In this document: one piece after another, positions 1 through 12,889 of the stretch
Layout: each line of letters begins with the position of its first letter
Position numbering within the stretch: position 1 is the first letter of the stretch
The notes under the pieces: generated by a model
Databases searched by the model: none
Seen by the model: only the letters and a program-made list of their open reading frames with translations
Told to the model about the DNA's origin: nothing
Made by a program: the position numbers and the translations under genes
NCBI GenBank assembly: GCA_020055645.1
Contig: CM034546.1
Span: 110,825,375-110,889,374 of the forward strand
DNA: 64,000 nucleotides
From: Tomocerus qinae
Taxonomy: Eukaryota; Arthropoda; Collembola; Entomobryomorpha; Tomoceridae
Direction of reading: 5' to 3'

Positions 1-3000
1 GATGCTAATCCTCAACTAAGGTTTTCTTTTTGGGAATAGGATTTCGGCACAGTTTTAGGCACGTGAGCATAAATTATAAAGACATGACAATGACAAGACA
101 ACATGTAATTAGCAAATAATCAAAGGAAATGGGTAATTACTGTTTGTAAGTAGGCAAGGTAAACGTTAAAATGCAAATGTGCATAGTAATTGCTATATGC
201 TAATAATATGACATGGCGAAACTAATAGCAGTTACACAAATTTTTCTTTTTGGCATTACAATAATACAATTAATAGTCAGCCCTTTTAAAAAGTGATATC
301 CTTAAATAGGTTAAAGGAAGAGGAATGTGATTAAAGTATAAATAAATAATTGGTTAACAATACTAAGGTTGTAGATGTGATGACAATAAAAGAATAAAGT
401 GTTAACTTTTAGTAATACCCAATCTGGTCTTAAGACAGGTAATGCATGTGAGCATAAGGGAAGGTCGATATAGCTGAGGGACGGGCCTTTGAGCAGAGAT
501 AACATAGACGAAACAAGTATAATAATGAACTACTCATTCTCGTCTAACTACAATGCTTGTTGTAGGTAGGCACTCAAGAATCAAATTCACTTTCAAAGAG
601 TCAAGTCGTTTTTATTGTTACTATTATATGCCGTGCTTTGGTCTGATCGTGGTTAGTTAAGCAGCAGTGTGGTGATTGTGATAACACTGTGGCATGGCAA
701 AGCAAGCAGGAGCTCTTTTGTGCAAATTCGAGGGAGGAACAAAAGGTTTGCAAAAAGGAGAAAGGAGAGTCGTAGAGCAGCTAGCTACACTTCACTTCTC
801 ATCAACTCCATCCACTACAGTATAAAACGATAATGCCTAGAGTAAGTAACACTGTAATATAGACATAGGAATAAATGCTAATATATTATTACTATTATTA
901 TTATAAGGGTATGTAGGTACATAATAAATAGCAAAGTAGTTAGCGTGAGTACTGTCGTTATGTTTTACAGTATTACTTACTTACTACTACTACTGCAATT
1001 GGAATACAATAGATACTGACACATAAATATATTTAATGAAATATCATGGGATAGAAAAACTAACATTGAATAAACTCATACTCACTACTACTCAAAGTCC
1101 AGAGCCAAGCCAGACAGATGAGGACGACGTTTTCTCTTCTGTTGCAGAATTAAAGGTCAAGTTCGATGGTCGTCAGTCAGTGAGAGCGGAAGCTTCCTCT
1201 TCACCACATCAACCCTACCCAATGTAGTCGAGCACTAGATCACTAGTTGTAAATATGTGTAACTAGCAAGGAAAAACAAAACAGATAGTTGCATGCTATC
1301 GACATATAAAGACAACAAACCAGCTTCCTTTCCGACTACACACACACAATAGTCAACACAAACACAATAAAGGTCTAACCTACACAAGCAATCACCTTAG
1401 AATCTTCATCATTTCACTTTTCATCTTCCAGTTACTATTTGACAACCAACCCATGAGCTAACTTACAATATAAACTCCTCATACCCTCTGTCAGTGTCAA
1501 TCTGTCTACATTTTGTAGACAACACACACAGTCCTCTACTACTATTGTTGTGACAGCCAATAACCATCTATATGATCTGTGAAAAGGATTCGTGTCAAGT
1601 TCTCTGTTCAATAATCAAATCAGTGCTCAAAATTCGCTATTCTCGAGTGTATTTTACAGTGATTTTATAGCATCAACTCGTTTTGTGATGCAAATAATCA
1701 ATATTTTTCTGGAGAAATTGAGTGCTCTCAATAAACAGTGGGCATGAATCAAACAACGTGGAACGCGTTGCAAGTTTTCACAGCAGCTACTAATAAACAC
1801 ATGTAAGAAATATTCATTATCGTGTATTTTCGTGAACTCCTACGGTTTATTCGTGCTATTTTCTACAATTTTTTATCATTTTCAATGTGTATACTTAACT
1901 TGTGATGAGAATACGTGCATTTTTCAATTATATGTATTTTCTTATGTAGAGTGCGTGTTTATTTTAGATAAGATGCACTTGTTGTACTACATAGGATACT
2001 TGCTTTTATATATCAACTTTTGGTACGGTTCTAGTTACAAGTATATACTAGTGTCTGTTTATCGGGAATAGTAGTCTGGGAACATTTCTTGTAATTTATA
2101 ATGACAGCAATGACAACAATTTGATAAAGGGGTCCATAAATTATTATTAAAAGATAGTCTAAGTAGGTGTCTCAACAGTTTTTTGCAAATAACTCGTTAG
2201 ATGATATGGCTTCGTGTCAAAAATTCATTCATGATATCTCAAATTAAAAAAAGCAGCATGGCGGAACTGGATGATCTTCTGATAAAAATTACTTGCATTA
2301 GTTGGTCTGATTCTAGCTTAAGTGTTGAATTGTTAGTAATAGTTTTCAGAAATATTTGCTACACTTGTGACGGTTGTATATTGTAGTTTAAATGGTGCAA
2401 GTTTGAAATATTTTTTATAACTATGGATGTCCACTAGACACAGAAATTATCCTAGTAGTCCCTCTACCAATAAGGTAATGGCATGAACCACCTCCTTCGA
2501 AATCCAAACTGTTTTTATTTATTTATGAAGTTGAAATCGTTTTTTTAACTTCATTAATTTAGCAATCCCCTTAAATTAAACCCTGAGTAAACAAATAGGT
2601 AATGTGTAGTTTAAGTGTTGATTTATTTTTGTGTCACTTTTTAAAAATATCGCTATATTTCCTTTAATAGATAAATTGGCTACACGCTGCTGTTCATAAT
2701 ACTACATTGAGGAAATGGTTTAAGTAAGGCTATGCAGTATGATGCACCTCTTTAAGTCAATTAGTAACAATTAGCTAATAGATTATTTCATGGCAGGCTA
2801 TTTTCCCAAATGCAAACGGTGGTTTGGTTGATTTGTCAAAAATTGGTGCCAACTGCATAGAGATTGATGTACTTATAGAACGTGATCCATGTGATACAAT
2901 TGTTAGAAAATGAATAGAAACTACAAATTTTTAGAGTAGAAGATAGTTGTAGTAGAAGATGGATGACAGAAGTGAATCAGGTATGCAGTGCACATACGTG

Positions 3001-6000
3001 GATGCATGAGAGCATAAATTGCAGTTGACCATTGAGAGGGACAAAACGACTTGCATTTTCTATGCAATTTTGATGTGCTGGTTGAATTGAAGTAAACGAA
3101 GGACGCTATTACAGTAATTGTGTTTGAAAAAAGTTAGCCATGCAGTCGGAATAGCAATCAGAAAGTTAGTGGAGTAAAAAATAATCTAGAAATGAAGACT
3201 GAACCGCAAGTGAAATGATAGTATAGCCCTACGTAGGTATGTGTACAGAAAGAGCGTTTTCTACGTAGTTTACTCACCTTTGCCTATCCATTAAGAGTAT
3301 AATCGAATCTTTATTCAAGTGGTAAAGTGTTAAGAAGGAAGACTTATTCGAGATGACGGAGAGCTAGCGAGTGAAGTGAAACCGGCTCCTTTACTTTCTC
3401 AATGACCCTAATTTTTTCAGCATGGCATAACTTGGATGCGAGTCTCAACACTGGCAGGCACAATAAGTATACAGCAGTTTAAACTGAGTCAGTTTGCATT
3501 TGCATTATTAACTTTATATTAGCTATCTCCTCTGAAGCATTTAGTATTTAGCACTGCCCAATTCCATTTCCAGCAGAGAGGAACAAATGAACTAATCCAT
3601 GTAAATTCAGCGAATATATATAAATGTATTAATTACTATGCCACCATGCATTTGCCCTGTTTCCGCTGCGCTTTCTTTTGCTTTATTGTTAGCATTTCAC
3701 AGTAGTGTAGGTATGCATGTACTCATTACTTAATATTACATACACACTCTACTACTGTATGCAGTTACACATTAAATTAATCGTTGTTCTGCGAAAATCC
3801 CTTTTAAAAGATACGAAAATACATATCTGTGTTGAGATACAGAAATAAAATTTCCCTTCAATTTAGTGGCTATCTCAAACAACTCAATTCAAATTCCACT
3901 CTCTGTTCTGTACACAGTACACACTTCGCTCGTAATAATAAAGGAATCGTAACGACGACGCCTATACCATTAAAGTGTAGACTTGACTTGATTCCTTCTT
4001 TTTAATAGGCAACAAGAGTAATTTCGCACTGTTGTCATTAGTACACCTATCTATACCTAAACCATGCAACTTTTATCTTGAAGGTAACTTTACTTTCATT
4101 CACACAGGTTTGATTTCCTTTTCATTTAAATGTAATGCTATTACTGTTTACATTTGCATAGTACTCCTACGGTTGATGAGTTGACAATTTGTGCAATGCA
4201 CTTTGCATTGCAACTACTACTTAGAAGAAGAAAGTCCCACTAACTAAGAGTCAGCTCGCGACCGGCTTCTAATTAACTCTTTTGCCAACTTGTGATTCAA
4301 TGCAACTTAAGTCACATTCTCTATTATTCTCTATCTACGTTCACTCTTTCTGCTTAATAGCTCTCTGCATTTATTTACCAAGCCTCTACATGACAATAGC
4401 CTGTTAAGTTAAGAATCTAGGAACAAGACAAAGTAAACAATGTCGCTTATAATGTGCACGTAACAGAGTAGTAGAAGATAGAGAGATGAAATACTTATTT
4501 ACACAAACTACCTACACTTACTTTACTACTTCCATTCTCTACTTAAGTGTTTATAATACTGTATATACTACGCACGTAGTGTCTATCTCTATAGCTTGCA
4601 GTGATAAAGATAACACTTTTTCTCAGCCTATCTATTGATTATGATAAGAATGTAGAGAGGAAACTTTTAATAATAGAAATGAGGTCTCCGCTCACATCAC
4701 ACAAACTAATGAATGAAATTTAATAGCAGAGGATATGACTCCATATGGAATGCTTCTCCCCTTTTTTTATACGGCTTAAGAAAACATACTAGTATATCAT
4801 TATTCATTAGGCAGCCTTATACTAACTAAATTGGTAGGTGCATATGAGATTTCTTATCCGAATTTCATTTCAAATGAGGATTAATGGGCCAAAATAATAA
4901 TAACATAATACAGATCACTCCTCAGGTATGAAATGGGAGAGTTTTATTATTACTTTTGGAGGCCAGCCCAAAAGAGGAAAATAAATAAGAATCTCGATAA
5001 CACGTAAAGCAAAGCAGCTTGCGAACATTATTATTAGCTAGTAATAAGTTGGCTTGTTGTTATCATGTATTTAGGTATACTGTTGTTTAATTTCTCAGGT
5101 TTACAGAATGAATGACTACCGTAGTGTAACGTGTAACATTCGCTAATAAAAATAGAGCTATGTATTTACCTTCTTTACTGGCCAAATCTCCTCTCCCTTT
5201 CGTTTACGTCTGCTAAGTTATGAAACAAAATCAAACATTTGACCTTTCTAATGAGTTATTCACAATTGTAATTGTATTAGTCAGGTAATGAGTGGATTTA
5301 GTCTAAGTGTGAAGTTAGCAAAAGAGATATGTACAGTTAGTTAAGACTAATTTCTACTCGTGATTGCACTACAGAGTGCAAATAAGCAGGTGTATGTTAG
5401 TGTGTTGTTTTTTCCAAATTGTTACTAGCTGTAAACACTTTTGACAGACACAAAAGAGTTGAACGATATGCCCTGATAATTACCCTTTCTTGCTCAATGC
5501 CTATATGTATAGTGTGGATCATCATCTTTACAAATTCCTTACTAAATGCATGCATAAGAACAAGCGATGAAATTGCATGTGCTCATGTGGTGTGTTTAAC
5601 ATTGAAGAAAATGCATGCATTTAGATATACAGCTTAGTTATATTAGTGTATTGATTGCATATATGTATACGTTGTCCATTTTACTCTCTCGCACTATATT
5701 ACAGAGTACATAAATGGATAGATAGTAGGTAGGACGTACTTAACCAGTCCCAGTACATCATTGTACATAGCTATTACAAGCTTGGTGTAGTAAAATTATA
5801 GCGTATTTGCATGATTTTTCATCGCTAACCATACTGGTGCAATTTTTGTTTCTGGCATTAATTTCTTTGATTTACGGTTCCTACCTTAAAAGAATTAAAG
5901 CTTCACTTTTTTCCCCATTTTGATAGTTAAGGCAGGCAAGTTCAGTGTCTTGGCTTGTTTTGTCAGCTCGTGATGTTGAATAGCATTGGCAAGGTAGCCC

Positions 6001-8747
6001 ACATTCCGTTCACGTTCATAATACTTGCGATTGTTTCATTTCATGCAGTTACCTCTAATGTTTTTACAGTGGAATGAAAAGAACGAGAAGGCCCAGTTTG
6101 TCGCAATTCAACTCGTACTCAGTCATACAGCCAATACATTACATTATATCAGTTAGTACAGATTCTTCAGATATCAGTAGCATGGTGAGTGATACACAGC
6201 AAAGCAAAAAGTGACAGCGAAAGTTTTTAGCTTTTGCACTGCAGATACTAAAATGCTTTATTCTTAGTAGTATAACCATTTAGGTTTCCAATTGAGCTGT
6301 TACACGTTTGTTGAGTTGCTTTGTTTAAATATTTGGTCTCACGTCTTGGGCAATCTGTATTAGCATTCTTGCAATGTTTGTGTTAGGTACTTTGCTCTGA
6401 CTGTCTTTCTGTTACATGGTTTTTATAATCTGTATAATATGTTTTCTACATATTTATTTAGTTAGGACACAACACTTTTGTCTTATTTAATTCTCTACAC
6501 TCGAGAGACGATCGTCAACTGTACAGTGTCACTTGGACAGTCACACAGAAGTCATCGCCTCTTAAACAGTGCAGTTCTTGTGTTTCATTATTTAACAGTT
6601 TTCACAAAGTTTTTAGCATTTAATAACGTGCTCACAAACAAGAAAATGACGAGCTACACATCGTGGTGGTGGTGAAATGGTTTAAGGAAGAAAGTGACCT
6701 TCTGCACATTTTTTTTGCATAAAACTTCTTACAGATAGTAGGCAGTTCATGAGGAAGGCAAGGCAAAAGTTGATTTTGACATTTATTCGAAAGATAATAT
6801 ATGCCGACAGAGTCTACAGTTTTTTCTAACGATAATTTACCTTGTGTGAGATGAACCGAGCGAAAACGCATTTTCGATACTCTAAAGTGTGGGTCAACCA
6901 CTTTATGCTAATTGTAAGTGAATATAAGCACTGCATTATTAAGTACCAGATGTTCTCCGTTGTTTTAATAGAAATTTTATACCTATTCCATCAGTGCAGT
7001 GTCTTGTTTTCATTTTACCGACATATTATCTTTATTGTGGTGTGTCTACATTGTTTTTTATGTGTGTGTGGTGTAGTAGGCGGATTTGCATAAAGATTTT
7101 GTTTCTTACATGCCTACCTTAAATATCTTTAGGCTCCAATTTGATAGGGTAGCTTTAGTCAATAAAACGTAGTCTACACACATAACACCCCAAATCAATG
7201 TTAGTGTGTGGAATAATGTATGATTTTATTTGCAATGCTCAGCGCAGCGTTCACTTTCTGTTAACATGACATGCTACTAATAAAATATATCGATAAAACG
7301 GAATGTAAAACAGAATAGCATAAAGTTTATAGCTTATTAGAAAATAATTACGTTTGTTCATTATAAACTAGTTACGGTCCACTTTGGTATAATAGGAAAA
7401 CGAAGGTAAATCGTCATGTTCATTTAGTAACGAGATGGAAAGTCGTAACTATTCACGCAGATGCATGCAAGGGGTATTGTACTACTAGTAGACTAGACTA
7501 GTAAGGTATAGTAGTTATTGAATTGCATTACAATGTGCATTCTCGTCCGAAATTTCACTCTTCTAGTGCACAGCGCAAAGTGGTAGTTAGTGGTGAGGTA
7601 TGGAAAATAACTGTCCAATTCTGTCATTTCACACGATATGAAAAGGGGTTTTAGATTTAGGTACTTCAGTTCAGTACCCTAAGAGATTACCGGCGAACGC
7701 TGAGAAAATGTGGAATGGGACGTAATATCAGAGCTTGTTTTCGTGCTGGTAAAAGTGACAGTTTTGAGCTGATTCGTGACGGATTGGAAAGTGGACACAA
7801 ATACTTTAAGATATAATATAATACTATAATATTATGGAATATCCTTTGCATGTATGAAACACAGTTAATAGTGGTATACTGTAGAATGAAAAATAAACTT
7901 ATCAATTCTGTAGTAGATGCGTCGTCATTGACGTAAAACAAAGCAAGAGCAAGTATAAAGAACATTTTGAACGAGAGAATAATGCATATTTACCAGTTTA
8001 ATAGCTTCTGGTACTACTACGACTTCTCTATTATGAAGGCAAGTTGTAAGAATCAAAAGTGGTTTGGTTTGGTTCGGCTGGCACAACTTGATTGCTAGTG
8101 ATGGTGACGACAGGGAAGGCAAAAGCAATGGAATAACAATAGTCCATCTGCTTATAGGAATAAGTCCTACTCCTACCTACACAATACAACAACTGCATCT
8201 GCATACTTTGTTCGTTCGTGAGAACAGTGAAACAGGTCTCTACTGGACTACTTGACTTTTCACCTAGATTTGGGCTCCAATGAACTGTGATATGCTCATG
8301 CTCTCCGTCAAGCTATCTAATCCATATAGGTAGACAACGAATGCTATACACAATAGTTCGTCTTCTATTTCCATGATAGATTCTGCATCCTTTTTCTTCA
8401 AATCTCCAGTTGCAGAATCTAGTTCAGAATGCACGTCACAGAAATCTCTTTGTGTTTGTACATGTAGCCTGCATACTTTTGTAGACTGCTATTTATGTAT
8501 TTAAAGATGTGTAGGTAGGATATGAAAAGGGTGAATCCGAGGTGGATATGCTAATGAATCATGACAGACTCGTAGTAAAATGTTTATTTTTATATTCCCC
8601 ATGAACAGTTAAGCCAGTGAGGCGACTCAAGAACGCCACAATAACATCAGGACAAGCTTCGCAGTGTCACCAGAGGATAAATCTACTGAGAGGACAGCCC
8701 AAAGACAAGACTGAGTCACTGATTATTCCGTCCGTCAAAACTAGATC
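1..8747. other. Intergenic / non-coding stretch upstream of the first protease
   Basis: No gene could be supported here. The open frames are short (under about 95 codons), many lack an ATG, and none shows a recognisable domain or a run of phase-compatible exons. The sequence is AT-rich, with scattered TAG/CTA-type triplet runs and TAGGTA words. It may hold 5' flanking or regulatory DNA of the protease at 8748, untranslated exons, or intron of a gene lying outside the window. None of these can be shown from sequence alone. Confidence 0.6.
885..905. repeat. Short ATT/ACT microsatellite
   Basis: An interrupted run of ATT triplets with one ACT variant, about seven units. It is a simple repeat typical of this AT-rich sequence and has no coding content. 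Confidence 0.7.
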
Positions 8748-11700
8748 ATGAGGTACACCTCAATAGTATTCTTCGTTGGGATTTTCAGTCTCTCTCATTC
8801 CTGGATTGTTGGAGGTCCTCATCGTAACGGTATTTACCGACACAATTCTCTACTATCTTCTATTTCACTATCACTGTCGTTCCTTTCTTTTCATTCCTTA
8901 CCTGCATCTATCTTCCATAAATATATCTCAATTGGTGCATGTACTTTTCATTTTACTTTTCTTCGAGATGACCTATATTTGGTCGTCCTATTGTTAGTTA
9001 CTAGGTTAGTAGTGAAAAGTAAAAATTTAGCATTTATTTTATGATTCATTACTTGCTTTATTTGCAATCAAAATACTAATTGTGATTCCTTTCCTACAGG
9101 TCGTAATGATAATGCCTCGTTTTTCTTCCCACGTATTTTTCCTCAAGTTTTCCAATCTGCAAGAAATTGTCCAGGTGGCGGATGCACATTAGCTCTTCTA
9201 TGTTGGCTTACAAGAAGCGGCTGCGGAAGCAGCAGCAGCAGCGCAAGGTCTGTGTCCTCTTCATCTCAAAACACTATTACTTTTCTACATTCTTTTTCAT
9301 TCAATGATGAAATAATATTATTAATCACCAATATTTTATTCAACCAAAATTTCCTGGAAGGTAATGTGGTAGAATAGATGCGATAAATATTTTTTGATCA
9401 TTAACAATAATAAATTGATTTCATAATATCTTTAGATTCAGAAATTTAATTTAAGTACAAACAGGATTTATTGCTAGTTAATAATGTTATTGTCATCCTA
9501 ATCAAATTGAAAGGGTGAAGTTCATTGTATTAAATTAGACACTCTAGGCACCTTCAAAATGTGATGGAAAATGTCTCCAACAAATCTTTCCCTGATAGTA
9601 AGCAATTTTGTTTATTCGACGAGAAGGTGCGAGCTGTCTATCTATATCATAATAGTATGTCATTATGACAGATTAGTTCTTCACTTAACGAACTACATTA
9701 GGCTATGAAAGTAATATAAGATTTCCGACATTTGTGAATTGAATTAATTGTTTTCTTCAAATATTAATTAGGGAGTAAAATTAAGATCTCATGAATTAAC
9801 TATGAATACACACACTAAGCATAGGTAGAGTGAGGGTATAATATTACTTATGGCTGTTACATGTACACTATTTACTTACGTTGTTTTAGTACATGGAATG
9901 AGTTTGGGTTTTCTAATAATCATTTTCCTTCTATGATTTTTTAGCAACACAGCAAGCGCCAGTTCCTATATTCCAACATCTATGCAGGCTTTAAGAAAAG
10001 AAGAGCATGTGGAAACAAATGATCTCTCTGTATCGGATTACGACATTGGTACCTAAGAAAACTAAACAATCAAACCACATACAATGTACATAAAAATCAA
10101 TGTTTTAATATGAAATATTTCCATATCTAAACTAGAATGCGGTATTCAAAAACTGGCAGCTCAGAAGCGCATCATTGGCGGAAGTACAGCCAATTTTGGA
10201 GAATTGCCCTGGCAAGCTCACATACGAATATCCGGCTTTCAATGTGGAGGAGCTCTGGTAAACTGAATCAAATCGATGTATTTCATATATTATTCAATTA
10301 TTCAATTCAATCACTAATTGTCAACATTAAAATTACAGCTGAATCATTATTATTTAGTAACTGCTGCTCACTGCGTTCATCGAGCTCGGTAACGATAACA
10401 TAATTACATTAGAATTGATAAACAATATTGGGTCTGGATGCATTTACTGGATTTTTGCTTAATGTTTTTGATTAACCTTTTATTTTGTTATATTTCTATA
10501 ATGTGAATTTATTTGATTTAGATTCCGAATTCTTTATAAATAATGCCATTAATCAATATTTAGGAGATAATAGAGTTAGATTATATAAAACGAGAACGAG
10601 CAATATATGAAATTAATAGAAAGAAAACTGTTTTGAAAATTATTTACTTGGAATAATGATGTGATTTCATGATTTCATAGACTTTCGGACATAACAGTAT
10701 ATTTAGGAGAGCATGATACAAAGGATACTGGAAGGTGGCTGGAGCCTCTACCAGAAGAATCTTTCGCTGTTGTGGAAAGAATAATTCATCCCCGATTTAA
10801 ATATATGTTGACACAACCTGACAGGTAGAAATTTAAATTGATACGAATAGTAATTTTTCTATGTGAGGTTTCTCTAAGTTAAAATGAGATAGTAACTAAT
10901 AGTAAAATATTATTACTCCTCCAGATTTGATGTAGCCTTGTTGAGACTTCATCGTCCTGTCCGATTCAAGGCTAACATTTTACCAGTCTGCCTACCTCCA
11001 GATGAGAAGAATTATGAAGGAAGAGTTGGTGTTGTTGCAGGCTGGGGAAAAACAGATACCTCATATGGTAATAAAGAAAACCTAATGAATTCGTATTTGA
11101 TTCGAATGGAAAATGTAAGTATGTGCTCTGGTTTTCTGTTTTGTATTGCAGGAAAAACTGGTACAAACGTACTACAGAAAGTATTAGTTCCAATCCTAAA
11201 TAATTATGAATGCAGACGTTGGCATCACCAAAAACACATTCGTGTCGAGCTTCATGACGAAATGTTTTGTGCTGGACATAAAAACGGACTGATGGACGCG
11301 TGTCTCGTAAGCTAGTGAATTTAGAGCCAAGCCAATCATTGGTGAAATTGTGATCTATTGGCCATATAAACATAATCTAAAATTTTATCACTAATGAAAA
11401 AAACCGTATGCTAAATGCTAATCTTAACAATTTCATGCTTAATCCTATACTTGATATTTGTTTTCTTTAGGGAGACAGCGGCGGACCTTTGGGTAAAGTT
11501 TTCTAATTTCAACACAATTGTTTCGTCTTTAATACTGCATTGCAAATAGTTATTTATTTTAATAAACTATTTTAATAAATTTGATTCGATTGCAGTGACA
11601 TTAGATGATGGACGGTGGACACTTGCTGGAATCACATCTGCGGGATTTGGATGTGCAGTTGATCGTCAGCCCGGAATTTACCATAAAGTATCAACGACAG

Positions 11701-11835
11701 GTATGATTGAAATATTAAACTATAGTCTTAAGTACATGAAATGAAAAATCTTTTTAGCATGCAATGAATTGATTAGTAATTGTGATAATTATTTTATTTT
11801 TAGCGAGATGGATCAGAGCACAGATATCTGCATAG
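8748..11835 (+). CDS. Secreted trypsin-like S1 serine protease with Cys-rich light chain
   Basis: Eleven exons: 8748-8829, 9100-9247, 9945-10048, 10136-10257, 10339-10388, 10681-10824, 10925-11067, 11152-11306, 11471-11492, 11596-11700, 11804-11835. All junctions are GT-AG and phase-consistent, giving 368 aa. An in-frame TAG just upstream supports the ATG at 8748. Residues 1 to about 18 form a signal peptide. Next come a short four-Cys segment (about 50-70) and a poly-Ser run. The zymogen cleavage site is Arg123 | Ile-Ile-Gly-Gly. The catalytic triad is His163 (TAAHC), Asp219 (FDVALL) and Ser319 (GDSGGP). Asp313 sits at the base of the S1 pocket, so cleavage after Lys/Arg is expected. Cys113, just before the activation site, and the PVCLP Cys should tether light and heavy chains. 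Odd: the usual Trp of the SWG substrate strand is Ala (TSAGFG). The protein is probably extracellular. It belongs to the arthropod clip/Stubble-like protease group; the substrate is unknown. Confidence 0.94.
9216..9247 (+). repeat. AGC-repeat-encoded poly-Ser tract in the protease light chain
   Basis: A run of AGC codons at the 3' end of exon 2 encodes about five consecutive Ser just before the splice donor. It is a coding trinucleotide repeat that may vary in length between individuals. It lies in the flexible part of the light chain, outside the catalytic domain. Confidence 0.75.
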
Positions 11836-12125
11836 AACTAATACAAAGAAGACTACCTTGAGAGAAAGATTATATTTTTGTATGACACTTAAGAATACTA
11901 TACTTAAACAAGTTTTATAATTAACTGCAACTGCTAATAAGTTGATGTTTACAGAAATGTTTAATCTTTTACATTACAACTGCCTAATACAAACTAAACT
12001 GTAAGTAAACTAAAACGGTCAACAAAACTCGAAAACATGCAATAATACTATACGAGTATGTAATGGATTCATGAAGAAACAAACGAGTCCGTCTTTCATG
12101 TATCTGCAATGCATCCAAAATGGAA

Positions 12126-12131
12126 AATAAA
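12126..12131 (+). terminator. Candidate polyadenylation signal of the first protease
   Basis: AATAAA on the + strand, about 290 bases after the stop codon at 11835. It is the first canonical hexamer I noticed downstream. Such hexamers are common by chance in AT-rich DNA, so the call is tentative. Confidence 0.4.
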
Positions 12132-12859
12132 TATAGAATAGAGTTTTAAGATATCTACATTTCACTACACTATAGTGGCCTTTTATCGCGAATGTGATTG
12201 TTATTTAATAATAAATTCAATAAGTTATTTGTACATAATACAGAACGTATTTAAGAATGTTAATTTGTTTCTAAGTACTGTTTCATTTTCCGAGATGGTA
12301 AGTAGTGATTTGTTTGTACACGGATAATAATGGATACGTAAAGCTTGCAGTGCAGTAAGACTTGTTTAAAAATGATATAATATTAATTTACATGTATTGT
12401 GATGATTACATTCATCAATGTACACAATTGAGTTTTGTAAACCAATTTCAAATGAATTCATTCAATCATTAAAAAACTAAATACATAAACTTTTTCAGTG
12501 AATTGCATTTAACAAAGCACTTATATGTTAACTTTAGTGTTTTTGTGTTTTTAATAACTATGTATAAGAAAACCTATTAAAATTAGCGTACCCAAAATAC
12601 AAATTGTTTTGTACATAGCTCTATTATACAATTTTTAGTCACTTTATCCGATTTCTACTGGTAAATACAACCTGTTATTGTAATGCTTCTCCCATTGATT
12701 CAAATAAATTGAGTAGCGAAGATTGTCTGTTAATTGGGGAAAAACTTTATTTAAATTGTTGCAGGACAATAAAGATTAATGTACCTTTTTGCTATATTTA
12801 CAGTTTATCTTACTATTCTTTAGCAAATTTCAAGAAATATAATGTGTACCTATATGTAC

Positions 12860-12889
12860 AAGATGTCAATCTGGTAGGATTGACATCTT
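12860..12889. repeat. Perfect 12-bp inverted repeat (hairpin)
   Basis: AAGATGTCAATC, a 6-base loop, then GATTGACATCTT. The arms are perfectly complementary. It lies about 1 kb past the first protease's stop codon and outside any called gene. No poly-T tract or tRNA-like context is present. It could be an RNA structure in a long 3' UTR, a small-RNA precursor stem or the remnant of an insertion. Confidence 0.6.

Noticed and set aside
10972-11373. Minus-strand open frame of 133 codons opposite the first protease
   Set aside because: Shadow of coding exons 7 and 8 of the protease on the plus strand.
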